In this document: positions 37,080-45,484 of the stretch, in pieces
How positions within the stretch are numbered: position 1 is the stretch's first letter
How the letters are laid out: every line of letters starts with the position of its first letter
NCBI GenBank assembly: GCA_965660625.1
Contig: CBFIAR010000005.1
Location: 62,001 to 126,000 of the forward strand
Origin: Glaciecola sp965660625
GTDB lineage: Bacteria; Pseudomonadota; Gammaproteobacteria; Enterobacterales; Alteromonadaceae
DNA: 64,000 nucleotides
Reading direction: 5' to 3'
The notes under the pieces: generated by a model
What the model was told of the DNA's origin: nothing
What the model saw: only the letters and a program-made list of their open reading frames with translations
The model's database searches: none
Translations under genes and position numbers: made by a program

Positions 37080-38330
37080 CTACTCACATGCATTTTGTCG
37101 CCAAGCTAGTCTAGCGACTACTTGTGTATCGCTCGCAGATAGTGAAAAAACCCAGTTATTCTTCTCACACAGTCTACGAACAATGCCTAACCCTAGACCA
37201 TGATTATTGAACCGCAATGCGTCGGGCAGTGATTCTGAATTGTAAGAATTTCTATTAATTTGATTTTTTACCATTAGCTCTTTGTCGTTGATTCTCAGAG
37301 TGACTGTTCCATGATTATCAAGGGTATTTTCAAATGCGTTTCGCACTAGGTTAGTAACAGCTATGGAGAAAGCCTGTGAGTGTCCGAAAATACAGGGATT
37401 GGCAACTTCGTCCAAGTCGACATCGACTAATTTGCCTCTCAAAAGATGGTGCTGCTGGTCTATAGCCTTATGCACTAACGGTATGACCATAAACTCCTCG
37501 CCGTAAAGTCCGCCGTCTGTTTCCCGTGCTAGGCATAAGAACATTTCAATCATGGATTTCATGTCTGACGTTGCTCGCCTCAATCTAGCAAGGGTCTTTT
37601 TATCCGCTTGAGACAAGTCACTTTGCTCAAGAATTTCGATTGCACCGGTTATCACTGTAACCGGCGTTCGTAGTTCGTGACTGGCTGCATCTGTAAAATT
37701 ACGTTCTCTATCAACAAAATCGCTTACACGTTCGAGAGTCTTCTCAATCGTCACTGCAAGCAGGCCTACCTCATCATGCCCAAATCGACTGGACCTAATA
37801 CGTTTGTGAGCATTTGCGGAGAATTCTTTAGGGTCTATTCCCGAGACCAAATTGGCAAGCTCGACAACTGGGGCTACTGCCCTACGCATAATAAAGAGTC
37901 CCAAGATAAAACCAAAGAGACCTAAACTACCGACGACTCCAGTGATAGCGAGCAATAACCACCAATCTTCAGATGATTCGGCTTCAATCCCAGCAACGTC
38001 AAAGACAATAAACGCTTTTTTTGTTATATCGGAAGAAGATATCACTGCTACGTGCAGTTCTTCAGTATCAAATTCATAAAGCCCCTCCTCCGGATTGGTT
38101 TGCGCCCACTCTCTCAATGACTTTGGCAAACTATCAATCTCAGTGTATCCGCGCAGGTTTGTTGTTAGTGCAGGGTAGCTTTCGGCCGCGACTTTAAGTT
38201 GTTGGGTCAACACTCGGTCTTCGCTCAGTCTAATTCCACTAAAAAATGCGAAACCCCAGACTATACTCAATAGAGCAACGCACACTGCAAACGCAATGGC
38301 GACGCGCTTACGTAGACCGTGTTTATACAC
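37080..38330 (-). CDS. Sensor histidine kinase, QseC/PhoQ-like class
   Basis: A 416-residue kinase with two membrane segments (about 10-30 and 140-165) around a periplasmic sensor of about 110 residues. A HAMP domain follows, then HisKA with His218 in DAASHELRTPVTV and a C-terminal HATPase (AVTNLVRNAFENT; the G box is NHGLGLGIVRRLCE). It should phosphorylate the response regulator encoded just upstream. The start is GTG, sharing one base with the regulator stop (TAGTG), so translation is coupled. Third gene of the receptor/regulator/kinase operon. Confidence 0.92.
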   Translation of the reverse strand: MYKHGLRKRVAIAFAVCVALLSIVWGFAFFSGIRLSEDRVLTQQLKVAAESYPALTTNLRGYTEIDSLPKSLREWAQTNPEEGLYEFDTEELHVAVISSSDITKKAFIVFDVAGIEAESSEDWWLLLAITGVVGSLGLFGFILGLFIMRRAVAPVVELANLVSGIDPKEFSANAHKRIRSSRFGHDEVGLLAVTIEKTLERVSDFVDRERNFTDAASHELRTPVTVITGAIEILEQSDLSQADKKTLARLRRATSDMKSMIEMFLCLARETDGGLYGEEFMVIPLVHKAIDQQHHLLRGKLVDVDLDEVANPCIFGHSQAFSIAVTNLVRNAFENTLDNHGTVTLRINDKELMVKNQINRNSYNSESLPDALRFNNHGLGLGIVRRLCEKNNWVFSLSASDTQVVARLAWRQNACE

Positions 38331-39034
38331 TAATAAAAATCCTCAGCAATTCGATATCCGATGCGATGTATTGTGTGAATAAGTGGGTAATCAAATGACC
38401 TATCGACAGCCTGCCTTAGCTTGTACATATGGGACCGCAGTGCGTCACCATCAGGGTGTTCATCAGCCCAAAGCAGTGTCTCTAGTGTATCTCGTGTTAC
38501 AACAGAGGGGGATTCTTCCATTAATCGTTGAAGTAGCTTCATACAAGTAGGCGTAACATCGATTCGTTGTCCAGTGCGATGAACTTGTAGCGTCGATTTA
38601 TTTAACGTTAAATCTCCGACCGTTAATATGTTTTCAGCTTTTCCATGACTTCGATTGACCAGCGCTTTAAGTCGAACATGTAATTCCTGCAATGCAAATG
38701 GCTTGACTAAATAGTCATCAGCTCCTACCTCAAACCCTTTAAGCTTGTCGTCTAGCGTGTCTCTCGCTGTTAGCATAAGTAACGGTATTTGTAATTTAGC
38801 TTCAGTTCGCAGCTTTTGGCAGAAGCTTAGACCATCCATCCCTGGAAGTGTCAAATCTAGTACAATTACGTCAAAAAAACTCGTTACCGCCAAGTGCATT
38901 GCGCTTATACCGTCATAGGCAAAATCAAGTATGAAATTATGCTTTTCTAAATACGCGGCTATGTTGTCACAAATATCGCGATTATCTTCAATAATCAATA
39001 CCCTAATAGGCGCTGTACCAAGCGGCTGAAGCAT
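38330..39034 (-). CDS. OmpR/PhoB-family response regulator
   Basis: A 234-residue regulator with a receiver domain (phospho-acceptor Asp60 in VIVLDLTLPGMDG, conserved Lys in DDYLVKPFA) and a C-terminal winged helix (SHMYKLRQAVD, then LIHTIHRIGYRI). It should be activated by the following kinase. The frame begins at GTG 39046, but ATG 39034 has GGAGAA six bases before it and is the better start. Only about a dozen bases separate it from the TonB receptor stop, so the receptor and the two-component pair are co-transcribed. Confidence 0.93.
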   Translation of the reverse strand: MLQPLGTAPIRVLIIEDNRDICDNIAAYLEKHNFILDFAYDGISAMHLAVTSFFDVIVLDLTLPGMDGLSFCQKLRTEAKLQIPLLMLTARDTLDDKLKGFEVGADDYLVKPFALQELHVRLKALVNRSHGKAENILTVGDLTLNKSTLQVHRTGQRIDVTPTCMKLLQRLMEESPSVVTRDTLETLLWADEHPDGDALRSHMYKLRQAVDRSFDYPLIHTIHRIGYRIAEDFY

Positions 39035-39047
39035 GAGTTTCTCCACA

Positions 39048-41432
39048 TTACCAAGCGTAATCTAGTCGCAATCCAATCAATGGCTCGGCTTCGCTACTGT
39101 CTATTACTTCAACGCCTCTACGATAATCAAATTCACTGTCATCACTGGATGAAGCTTCAGTAACATTAATGACATCAAGAAACGCGGTAATATCAACTGG
39201 ACCAACAGCTCGGCGATAGTCTACACGAACGTTTAACAAGCTAGTACTACCTTTTCGGCCGACGTTCTGCTCAGTAATCTCTTTGGAAAAGCGTAAAGGC
39301 TGACCTGGCCCCAATACATCAGAGTGAATTATAAATATGTCATCAGGTCTGCCAGAAAGATATTTATATCGACCTGCAACCTTCCAGCGATCATTGATTT
39401 CCCAAGTTAAGCCCAATGTAGCGACATGTTCTCGGCTAAACTCAGCGTCAACATCTCCTCGCCCATCTTTTCGATCAACTACAGCATCATTGTAAGAATA
39501 GCTTGCTGTAGCGATTAAACCTTCTTGGATTGTACCATTAAGCACAACATCAAGCCCATAGGATGACCCATCACCCGTATTAGCAAACGTGCCGTTTGCG
39601 CGATCAAGGTCAACAACTAGATCATCGAGTTTTTGATAATATGCTTCCGTCAGCACTGACCAATCGTTATTCACAAAGGATTCTAACCCAAAACTCGTGT
39701 GAGTAATTGTTTCATTTTTCAGTTTATTCGATTCATTGGCTGCTAGCTCTAGATATCTTGGTGACTGGTGAAATAGGCCTGCTGTTGCAAAATATCTTAT
39801 CGTCTTACTGGGCTGCCAGTTTAGGCTAAATCTAGGGGAAACTAGGCTCTCGTCAGCAAAACCATCCTGCTCAACTCGTAAGCCTGCACCAAAACCCCAT
39901 TCACCAAAATCAAACTTTTGGTCAACGTAGCCAACATAGTTTGTCTCTTTTTGCAGTATCGAAGAATTAATGTTCTCAGGGGTTAGAACAATGTAGCGTT
40001 GCGCGGGGTCAGGTCTGAAATCATCTCTATCGTAGACAAATCGAATCCAGTCGCCATCTAAAACAGTGTCGTAATCTAATTCAACTTGTGTAACGCGAGC
40101 GCCAGCACTGAATATTCCCCAATTATTAATTGTTTCAAAATCGCTGCGCCAACCAATTTCAGTTTCATTTTCGCCGATAGTTATAATGTTTTCGCGCACT
40201 GGAAAGCTTGATGCAGGTGATCCTAGAGCAACCTGGTCGGGAAATGCTTCACCTTGCGAACTAACCTTGTCACTTTTACGGTAGTAAATTTTGTTAGTCC
40301 AAACAGCGTTATCACCAATTAGCGATTGCAATGTTACGCCATACAGATCACTGTCTTGCTTAAAGTCAAGTAAGTCCACATCTTCGAAATTGGGTGATGC
40401 GAAAACATGTGTGACATCCCTCTCATATTCTTCATAAGTGTCTACCAATAAAACTTCAAATGTATGATTCTGGTTTACCGGGATCACTGATTTCACAATA
40501 ACGTCCCGTAGAACAGGGTTACCAATGTCTAACTCTTCAATTGTTTCAAATAATTCACCAAAATCTAACCTTCTTGCAGAAACGAGCAATGCTGAATCCT
40601 CTGCAATACCCATAGGGCCATCATAACCTACCTCAAAACCTGCAAGATCATAGCGGAAACTTGCTGACGGGCTTGGGTTACCGTCGGCAACATCAAGTTT
40701 GAGCAGTGACGCTGCTCTGCCACCGTAGGCCGGTCCCCATCCACCCGGTGAGAATTCAGCACCGCTGATAACGTTAGGTGCAAAAATAGAGAATCTACCG
40801 CCGCCTCCAACATCTTCTTCTTCACCCAAAGTTGCATCAAAGTGAACAGCTTTATCAAAAGGAAAATCGTCAACAAATATCAGATTGTCTCTGGGGCCTC
40901 TGCCGCGCACACTAAAGCTAGCGAACTCACTTGCAGACGCTAGGCCAGGCAAACCGTCTAGTGATAACAATGGATCAGCTCCGCCTCCAACAGCACTGCG
41001 CAGAGCCTCTCTGTTAATATAGGTACTAGAGCCAGAAGCAGATAAATCGGACTGTCGCGCTCTGACCTCCACTATTTCAATAGGGTCAGCCCTTAATTCA
41101 ACATTTAACCTAATGTTTTTCCGTGTAAGTACACGAACACTTGGCTCAAACAATGTTGCAAATCCAACTTTATCTACGTTTACCGTGTAGAGACCAGGGT
41201 TGAGTTGCTCAATGATAATGCGACCTTGCTCATTTGTTTGTAGTGTTTGTTCTGAGGCTGTGTCACGCTCTTGTAGCGTGACTTTAGCACTTGCGATTGG
41301 CCGTTCAGTAATCTGGTCTTTAACAACTATCGTCAACGCGCCAGGAGATTCTTCCGCTTGGACAACTATCGGAAAAACAATAAAGAGGGCATACAGACTC
41401 AATATTAAGCTAAGTTTAACTTGCTTTGTCAT
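39048..41432 (-). CDS. TonB-dependent receptor with carboxypeptidase-regulatory-like N-domain
   Basis: A 794-residue outer-membrane receptor that takes up a ligand using TonB energy. It has a signal peptide (1-26), a CarboxypepD_reg-like beta-sandwich (about 33-115), a plug domain (about 120-250, DPLLSLDGLPGLASA, SVRGRGPRDN, FVDDFPFD) and a 22-strand barrel. The end LIGLRLDYAW has Trp rather than Phe as last residue. No siderophore, vitamin or glycan genes are near, and I see no Fur box upstream. AGAGGGATAAC precedes the ATG. Its place as first gene of an operon with a regulator and kinase suggests it is part of a ligand-sensing circuit. Confidence 0.9.
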   Translation of the reverse strand: MTKQVKLSLILSLYALFIVFPIVVQAEESPGALTIVVKDQITERPIASAKVTLQERDTASEQTLQTNEQGRIIIEQLNPGLYTVNVDKVGFATLFEPSVRVLTRKNIRLNVELRADPIEIVEVRARQSDLSASGSSTYINREALRSAVGGGADPLLSLDGLPGLASASEFASFSVRGRGPRDNLIFVDDFPFDKAVHFDATLGEEEDVGGGGRFSIFAPNVISGAEFSPGGWGPAYGGRAASLLKLDVADGNPSPSASFRYDLAGFEVGYDGPMGIAEDSALLVSARRLDFGELFETIEELDIGNPVLRDVIVKSVIPVNQNHTFEVLLVDTYEEYERDVTHVFASPNFEDVDLLDFKQDSDLYGVTLQSLIGDNAVWTNKIYYRKSDKVSSQGEAFPDQVALGSPASSFPVRENIITIGENETEIGWRSDFETINNWGIFSAGARVTQVELDYDTVLDGDWIRFVYDRDDFRPDPAQRYIVLTPENINSSILQKETNYVGYVDQKFDFGEWGFGAGLRVEQDGFADESLVSPRFSLNWQPSKTIRYFATAGLFHQSPRYLELAANESNKLKNETITHTSFGLESFVNNDWSVLTEAYYQKLDDLVVDLDRANGTFANTGDGSSYGLDVVLNGTIQEGLIATASYSYNDAVVDRKDGRGDVDAEFSREHVATLGLTWEINDRWKVAGRYKYLSGRPDDIFIIHSDVLGPGQPLRFSKEITEQNVGRKGSTSLLNVRVDYRRAVGPVDITAFLDVINVTEASSSDDSEFDYRRGVEVIDSSEAEPLIGLRLDYAW

Positions 41433-42328
41433 ATTGTTATCCCTCTATGTATTAGCCGTGATTTCAATTTCAACTCTTCACACATAATAATACCTTATTA
41501 AATTGATTGTTCTTGTCTGGTGATTCCCAAGGAGTTTAACAAAGCAAATGTCGCTAAAATGTCGCCGAAACATGAAGAAAATTTTAAGCTGAATAATTGG
41601 AAGGTCTTTCAATCTTATGACTGGCGCTATAAAACGTTACACAACACGTTCAATAAATCCAAAGGAAGTGCATATACGCAGAAAAATTCAAACATTTTAG
41701 ATAATCTCTACAGCTTTCAGAAGCAAATCTTTAATAGTGAAGATCGTTTGTATTACTCTTAACTTTCTTACAAGCATTTCCAAGAAATTTAATCATTCGA
41801 TTTTAAAGATCATTAAATATCTGAAAGTCTGCTTTTTATAATCAAACTAATTCAACGCTAAAAACGCTCAATGATCGCAATTTTTTAAAGCGGTAGCCCA
41901 GCGGTCACATTACGACCGTCTCCAATTTGCTCGCAGCTGCGCATCGGATAATTGCAATCGTTGTCACAGAATTAATTTTAATATTCTGCCGTTCAACTGC
42001 GGCTTTTGGATGTGACTTGCCGGTCAGGTATTCTCGTCAAATCAACATTTCACTCCAGAAATAGTACTTTATGGCAGTGTCGGCAATCTGCCCTAAGGCG
42101 TCATATGCGCACAGTCAGTTTTCGCTGTTTTCCAGAATTTCACATTTTCTGCTGCCCATCCCTCACCTCGAGAAATTAACCCCAATAGCAGTTCAGTAAA
42201 AGTTCAGTGTTCGGTTGAGAAATATCATTAATTTTCTTTCACTTTGTCCTATGCGAACCAGAAAAAGAACCTGCTAAGTTCGGAATAGTTTCGGTCATCT
42301 TTTTGAGCGCAGTAGTCAGATACAAAAA
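41433..42328. other. 896-bp intergenic region, no supported gene
   Basis: AT-rich DNA. The part next to 41432 should contain the TonB receptor promoter. An 80-codon frame on the plus strand (41520-41762) has biased, low-complexity composition, no ribosome site and no family resemblance, so I do not call it. At about 41898-41916 an imperfect palindrome (GCGGTCACATTACGACCGT) could be a small hairpin or protein site. Nothing else stands out. Confidence 0.55.
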
Positions 42329-42928
42329 TTAGGTATTGTCTTCATTTAGATTAGAATCTAACAACCGCAAAGCGAACTCAACGGCCATTATATGCTCATC
42401 GTTAACACCGTATTCTCGCAGTGAATTTGCCAAATCATATACATAGCATTTATTTTCACCGCTTGGTCCTCTACTTGCGTGTATCTGCGCAGCGAGTTTA
42501 TCTATAGTAGCTTCTCCTAAATATGCTTGGTTTTCTGGGTTCGCTATATAAACCAGACCGCTGACTGTTTGTCCGATGTTACGGCCTGATACAAATTCTA
42601 TGTCTATTTCTTCTCGCAGGTAACCGTTTTTTTCTCTGTGATCTAAATGTTCAAAAACCGTCGGATTAACTTTATAAGCCATCCCAAAACATGGTGTGTT
42701 GTTAGATGAGACCAAAGTAGCGACACGCCCTGGCTTTTCAATTGTGCCTCTATGGTCGCTACTTCCTTGCCAAAGTCTGCGCTCATAACCGTATATATTT
42801 GCAGGTCTACGCTCAATATACTCAAAATCAACTTTATAAATCAATGAGCCGTATCCAAATACCCATAGTTCATTATATGTCTGTAGGTTTTGTCTGCTCT
42901 TGTTAAGTGATTGTGTATCAAAAGTCAT
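42329..42928 (-). CDS. ChaC-like gamma-glutamylcyclotransferase
   Basis: A 199-residue cytosolic enzyme of the ChaC family, which splits glutathione into 5-oxoproline and Cys-Gly. Signatures are VFGYGSLIYK (substrate loop), GYERRLWQGSSDHRGT and LDHREKNGY, with Glu as the catalytic acid/base. GRVATLV and GMAYKV are further family blocks. The length suits the bacterial family. It stands alone between two long non-coding regions. Specificity for glutathione rather than another gamma-glutamyl peptide is inferred. Confidence 0.9.
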   Translation of the reverse strand: MTFDTQSLNKSRQNLQTYNELWVFGYGSLIYKVDFEYIERRPANIYGYERRLWQGSSDHRGTIEKPGRVATLVSSNNTPCFGMAYKVNPTVFEHLDHREKNGYLREEIDIEFVSGRNIGQTVSGLVYIANPENQAYLGEATIDKLAAQIHASRGPSGENKCYVYDLANSLREYGVNDEHIMAVEFALRLLDSNLNEDNT

Positions 42929-43510
42929 AGTATTTACTTTATTTTTCCTTGGACGCTACTTTCAAATTTAGGAAGTGTCAAGTTACCGACATCGGATGAA
43001 TTTAATGGCAGTTTGACTACCTGTTCCAAATTTTGGACACACCTTACGCTGCCCCACTCTACAAAAGCTCTATCTCGGAAAACGCTGTCAATACTTGCCT
43101 GCATTCAATGGCGATAAAGCCTAAACAGATTATTAACCACACCGCAGCATGACACAAATCGGTGAGCCTGACTTGGGATTTAAATTTCCTCATCTGCCTT
43201 TCCGGTTACCGAAGTGAGGAAAGCCAAAACCAGCATGGTTACATAAGCGCTTCTTCTAGCCATAGCATCTTTAGCAACGTAACCTGCAACAAGCCAACCT
43301 CGCAATTTTAACTTGTGGCTGAGATTTGTTCATGTTTGGATAATACCCTCAACCATGCTGTTAGCTTATGATGCGGCACCATAATCCTCGACTTAAAATT
43401 GCCAACAGTATTGCTTCAGATTTATATTTAACGACCTAAAGCCGCGCTAAACTAAATTAAAAGTTTAGCGAACTAGCAGATGAAATTTTGAAAACGTATG
43501 ATATGAAAAC
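42929..43510. other. 580-bp region without a supported gene
   Basis: It holds the ChaC promoter side. A minus-strand open frame (43180-43305, TTG start) encodes about 41 residues with a hydrophobic stretch (SAYVTMLVLAFLTSVTG) and a preceding GWLVAGYVAKDAMARR. It is interrupted by stops upstream and has no ribosome site, so it may be a scrap of a membrane protein gene. No other signal found. Confidence 0.45.
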
Positions 43511-43538
43511 AAAGCACCTATCGAATGAAAGATGCTTT
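43511..43538 (-). terminator. Terminator after the larger PEP-CTERM gene
   Basis: AAAGCACC and GATGCTTT form an 8-bp stem (one G-U pair on the transcript) followed by TTTGTTTT on the minus strand, 17 bases after the stop. The surrounding 50 bases are nearly the same as those after the short PEP-CTERM gene. Confidence 0.75.
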
Positions 43539-43554
43539 TAGAAAATTGTTCAAA

Positions 43555-44214
43555 TTACTTTTTTAAGCGACGTGCGCCTAGACCAATCAAGGCTAATGCT
43601 AGGATGGCAAGTGTTGATGGCTCTGGGACCTCATTAATTTCCAAACCATTTAAACGAACAAATGGTGAACCAGATTGGTCGGTATCCATTACAACACCCG
43701 TAATTTCGAATGATAGCGTACCGTTATCTGAACTCATAAATGTTCCGGTTCCACTATTCACTAAATTAGAGGTTGGGTCGACAAGCCTGTTCCACGTAAT
43801 GTCAACTACACCACCAGAACCAATCACCGGAGTGAAGGTATTTTTCATGTCAGTTGCCCACTGAAGAGCGCCGTTAAAGCGGTCCGATGAAAAAAACGTG
43901 ATATTGAACAAGCTATTTGCATTTAACCCACTCAACGTTAGCGTCATCGGCCCTGCAGTATTATCATAAAGAAAATCGTTATACAAATTGGAAAAATTAA
44001 ATAACCCAGCGTCAGACAAAGTGTTTCGATTATACAATACTCCGTCAAAAGTGAATGTAATTCCACCGACAGTAGCATTGTTTGCATTAACGCCATTGAA
44101 CCCTGATTGGGTTACACCACTACTCGTTTGAAAATCAATGAGCGTTGCGTTTGTAAAACCACTAACCGATAACGCGAACCCTAATAAAGCTGCTTTTATC
44201 ATTTTAAATTTCAT
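43555..44214 (-). CDS. PEP-CTERM exosortase-sorted exported protein
   Basis: A 219-residue secreted protein. It has a signal peptide (MKFKMIKAALLGFALSVSGF then TNA) and a C-terminal tripartite sorting tail (VPEPSTLAILALALIGLG followed by ARRLKK) that an exosortase (EpsH/XrtA type) recognises. The middle is rich in Asn, Ser, Thr and Gly and beta-strand-like, as in surface or matrix proteins of this class. The frame is open to 44289 but the ATG at 44214 has AAGGA at seven bases and begins the signal peptide. A sigma-54-like element lies 70-86 bases upstream. No exosortase gene is in the window. Confidence 0.9.
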   Translation of the reverse strand: MKFKMIKAALLGFALSVSGFTNATLIDFQTSSGVTQSGFNGVNANNATVGGITFTFDGVLYNRNTLSDAGLFNFSNLYNDFLYDNTAGPMTLTLSGLNANSLFNITFFSSDRFNGALQWATDMKNTFTPVIGSGGVVDITWNRLVDPTSNLVNSGTGTFMSSDNGTLSFEITGVVMDTDQSGSPFVRLNGLEINEVPEPSTLAILALALIGLGARRLKK

Positions 44215-44283
44215 ATTGCTATCCTTGTGTGTATCGGTTTCCTGAATTATCAGACTTGATAATATCTTTGTATTTATTCGTAA

Positions 44284-44300
44284 ATGCATAAATCACACCG
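44284..44300 (-). promoter_or_regulatory. Possible sigma-54 promoter of the PEP-CTERM gene
   Basis: The minus strand reads CGGTGTGATTTATGCAT, with GG and GC exactly 10 bases apart, the -24/-12 geometry of RpoN promoters. The fit to TGGCAC-N5-TTGC is partial. Predicted transcription would start about 60 bases before the ATG. PEP-CTERM genes are known to be controlled by the sigma-54 activator PrsR. Confidence 0.4.
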
Positions 44301-44620
44301 TTTATTTTTATTATTGAATAACAACAACATACGTTACAATTTAATTTTAAGATGCGAAAATTGTAAAGAAAGCTGACATTAAAACGCGGAATTTTTATTC
44401 AGTTATAAATCACATACTATTTTATTAACTTTTACTTTTCAAAACAGGTTCACAGAACAACTTTACACTTTTGTAAGAGCCATTAATTTCATATTGTAAG
44501 TTCCCCGCTTTCTAATAAAAGAAAAAATTCATCTTCATTATTTTTATACCTAAAAAGTATAACAGATCCATTCATAGCGCTAATATGCAATAAACATGTC
44601 GACATATTGAAAACAGACAT
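44301..44620. other. 320-bp very AT-rich spacer between the two PEP-CTERM genes
   Basis: No open frame of note and no repeat. The DNA is over 70 per cent A+T by eye. It may hold activator or IHF binding sites for the sigma-54-like promoter just below it, but I can point to none with confidence. Confidence 0.5.
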
Positions 44621-44653
44621 AAAAAAAGCGCCTATCAAACGAGAGGCGCTTTT
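44621..44653 (-). terminator. Terminator after the short PEP-CTERM gene
   Basis: Arms AAAAGCGCCT and AGGCGCTTTT pair perfectly (10 bp, 10-base loop), followed by seven T on the minus strand. It ends 15 bases after the stop of the 54-residue gene. Confidence 0.9.
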
Positions 44654-44668
44654 AGAAAATTGTTAAAC

Positions 44669-44833
44669 TTACTTTTTGAAGCGACGGACGCACAGAGCAA
44701 TCACACCAAGTGCAAAGATCGCTAGAATTGATGGTTCTGAAACTGGAACGGGCGATGGCGGTATAGCATTAGCAAAACCGCCGGCGGTTAATAACAATCC
44801 TGCAATAGTAACTTTTAACATTGTATCTTTCAT
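44669..44833 (-). CDS. Minimal 54-residue PEP-CTERM protein
   Basis: The product is a signal peptide (MKDTMLKVTIAGLLLTAGGF then ANA) followed almost directly by a sorting tail: IPPSPVPVSEPSILAIFAL, then GVIALC, then VRRFKK. After signal removal only about ten residues lie before the (S)EP motif. The usual PEP is SEP here, but the hydrophobic helix and basic end are intact. AGAGGA lies 8 bases before the ATG. The gene has its own terminator and a good sigma-54-like element. Its tail and 3' flank match the larger neighbour, so it may be a duplicated copy that lost its middle, or a real short surface peptide. Confidence 0.75.
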   Translation of the reverse strand: MKDTMLKVTIAGLLLTAGGFANAIPPSPVPVSEPSILAIFALGVIALCVRRFKK

Positions 44834-44910
44834 GATGAGTCCTCTTTTCTACACGCTACCTGAATCATCAGGTTTGTTGTTATTGTTTTGAGTTGTTTTT
44901 ATTAACACTT

Positions 44911-44930
44911 AGCAAGCATTAATTAAGCCA
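44911..44930 (-). promoter_or_regulatory. Sigma-54-type promoter of the short PEP-CTERM gene
   Basis: The minus strand reads TGGCTTAATTAATGCTTGCT. TGGC and TGC fit the RpoN -24/-12 boxes, with GG and GC 10 bases apart. The predicted start lies about 70 bases before the ATG. The leader contains CCTGATGATTCAGG, a small palindrome also present in altered form (CTGATAATTCAG) in the leader of the larger PEP-CTERM gene. Confidence 0.55.
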
Positions 44931-45172
44931 TTATTTTTATCTATAAATAACAATGACATACATTGTACGAAAATTTCAATTAACAAAAAGTGTTAAATAA
45001 TCTGACAGTAAAAAGTTTAATTTTCATACAATGATGAGAGTATATAGCAAGTAAGATTTTAGGGTGTAGAAGTTGGCTGTCGCAGGCTTAAAAGTTTAGG
45101 TGGCCGAGTTTGGCTCATATTTATTTTATTCGGTAAATATTCGTTACTACTTAGGCTGAAAGCCTTTAGATT

Positions 45173-45249
<77 letters not shown>

Positions 45250-45484
45250 ATTGCGGTAAGCGGCGCGTATAATAACGATGCACATCAGAATGCGCAAGCG
45301 CTTTTTTAAAATATTTTGATTTCCAGAAACTCACATAAAAATGTGCTTACTCATCCACAAATGATCATCCCAAATATGTTGTTAGCTAGAGATTAGGGGT
45401 CAGTCGCCCGATTCTTATAGTAACGACCCGATGGCTAATCGAGAAAATTTAGTCTTATTTAAAAATCAGCATGACGACAGAGCA

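Noticed and set aside
41433..41480. Fur box in front of the TonB receptor
   Set aside because: No sequence near the start approaches the GATAATGATTATC palindrome; a short TTGAAAT direct repeat is not sufficient for any regulator call.
41520..41762. 80-codon plus-strand open frame after the TonB receptor
   Set aside because: GTG start without a ribosome site, residue composition rich in Lys, Asn and Ser as expected from AT-rich non-coding DNA, and no family pattern.
41898..41916. Imperfect palindrome GCGGTCACATTACGACCGT as an operator
   Set aside because: Far from any start codon and not repeated elsewhere in the window; only noted in the gap entry.
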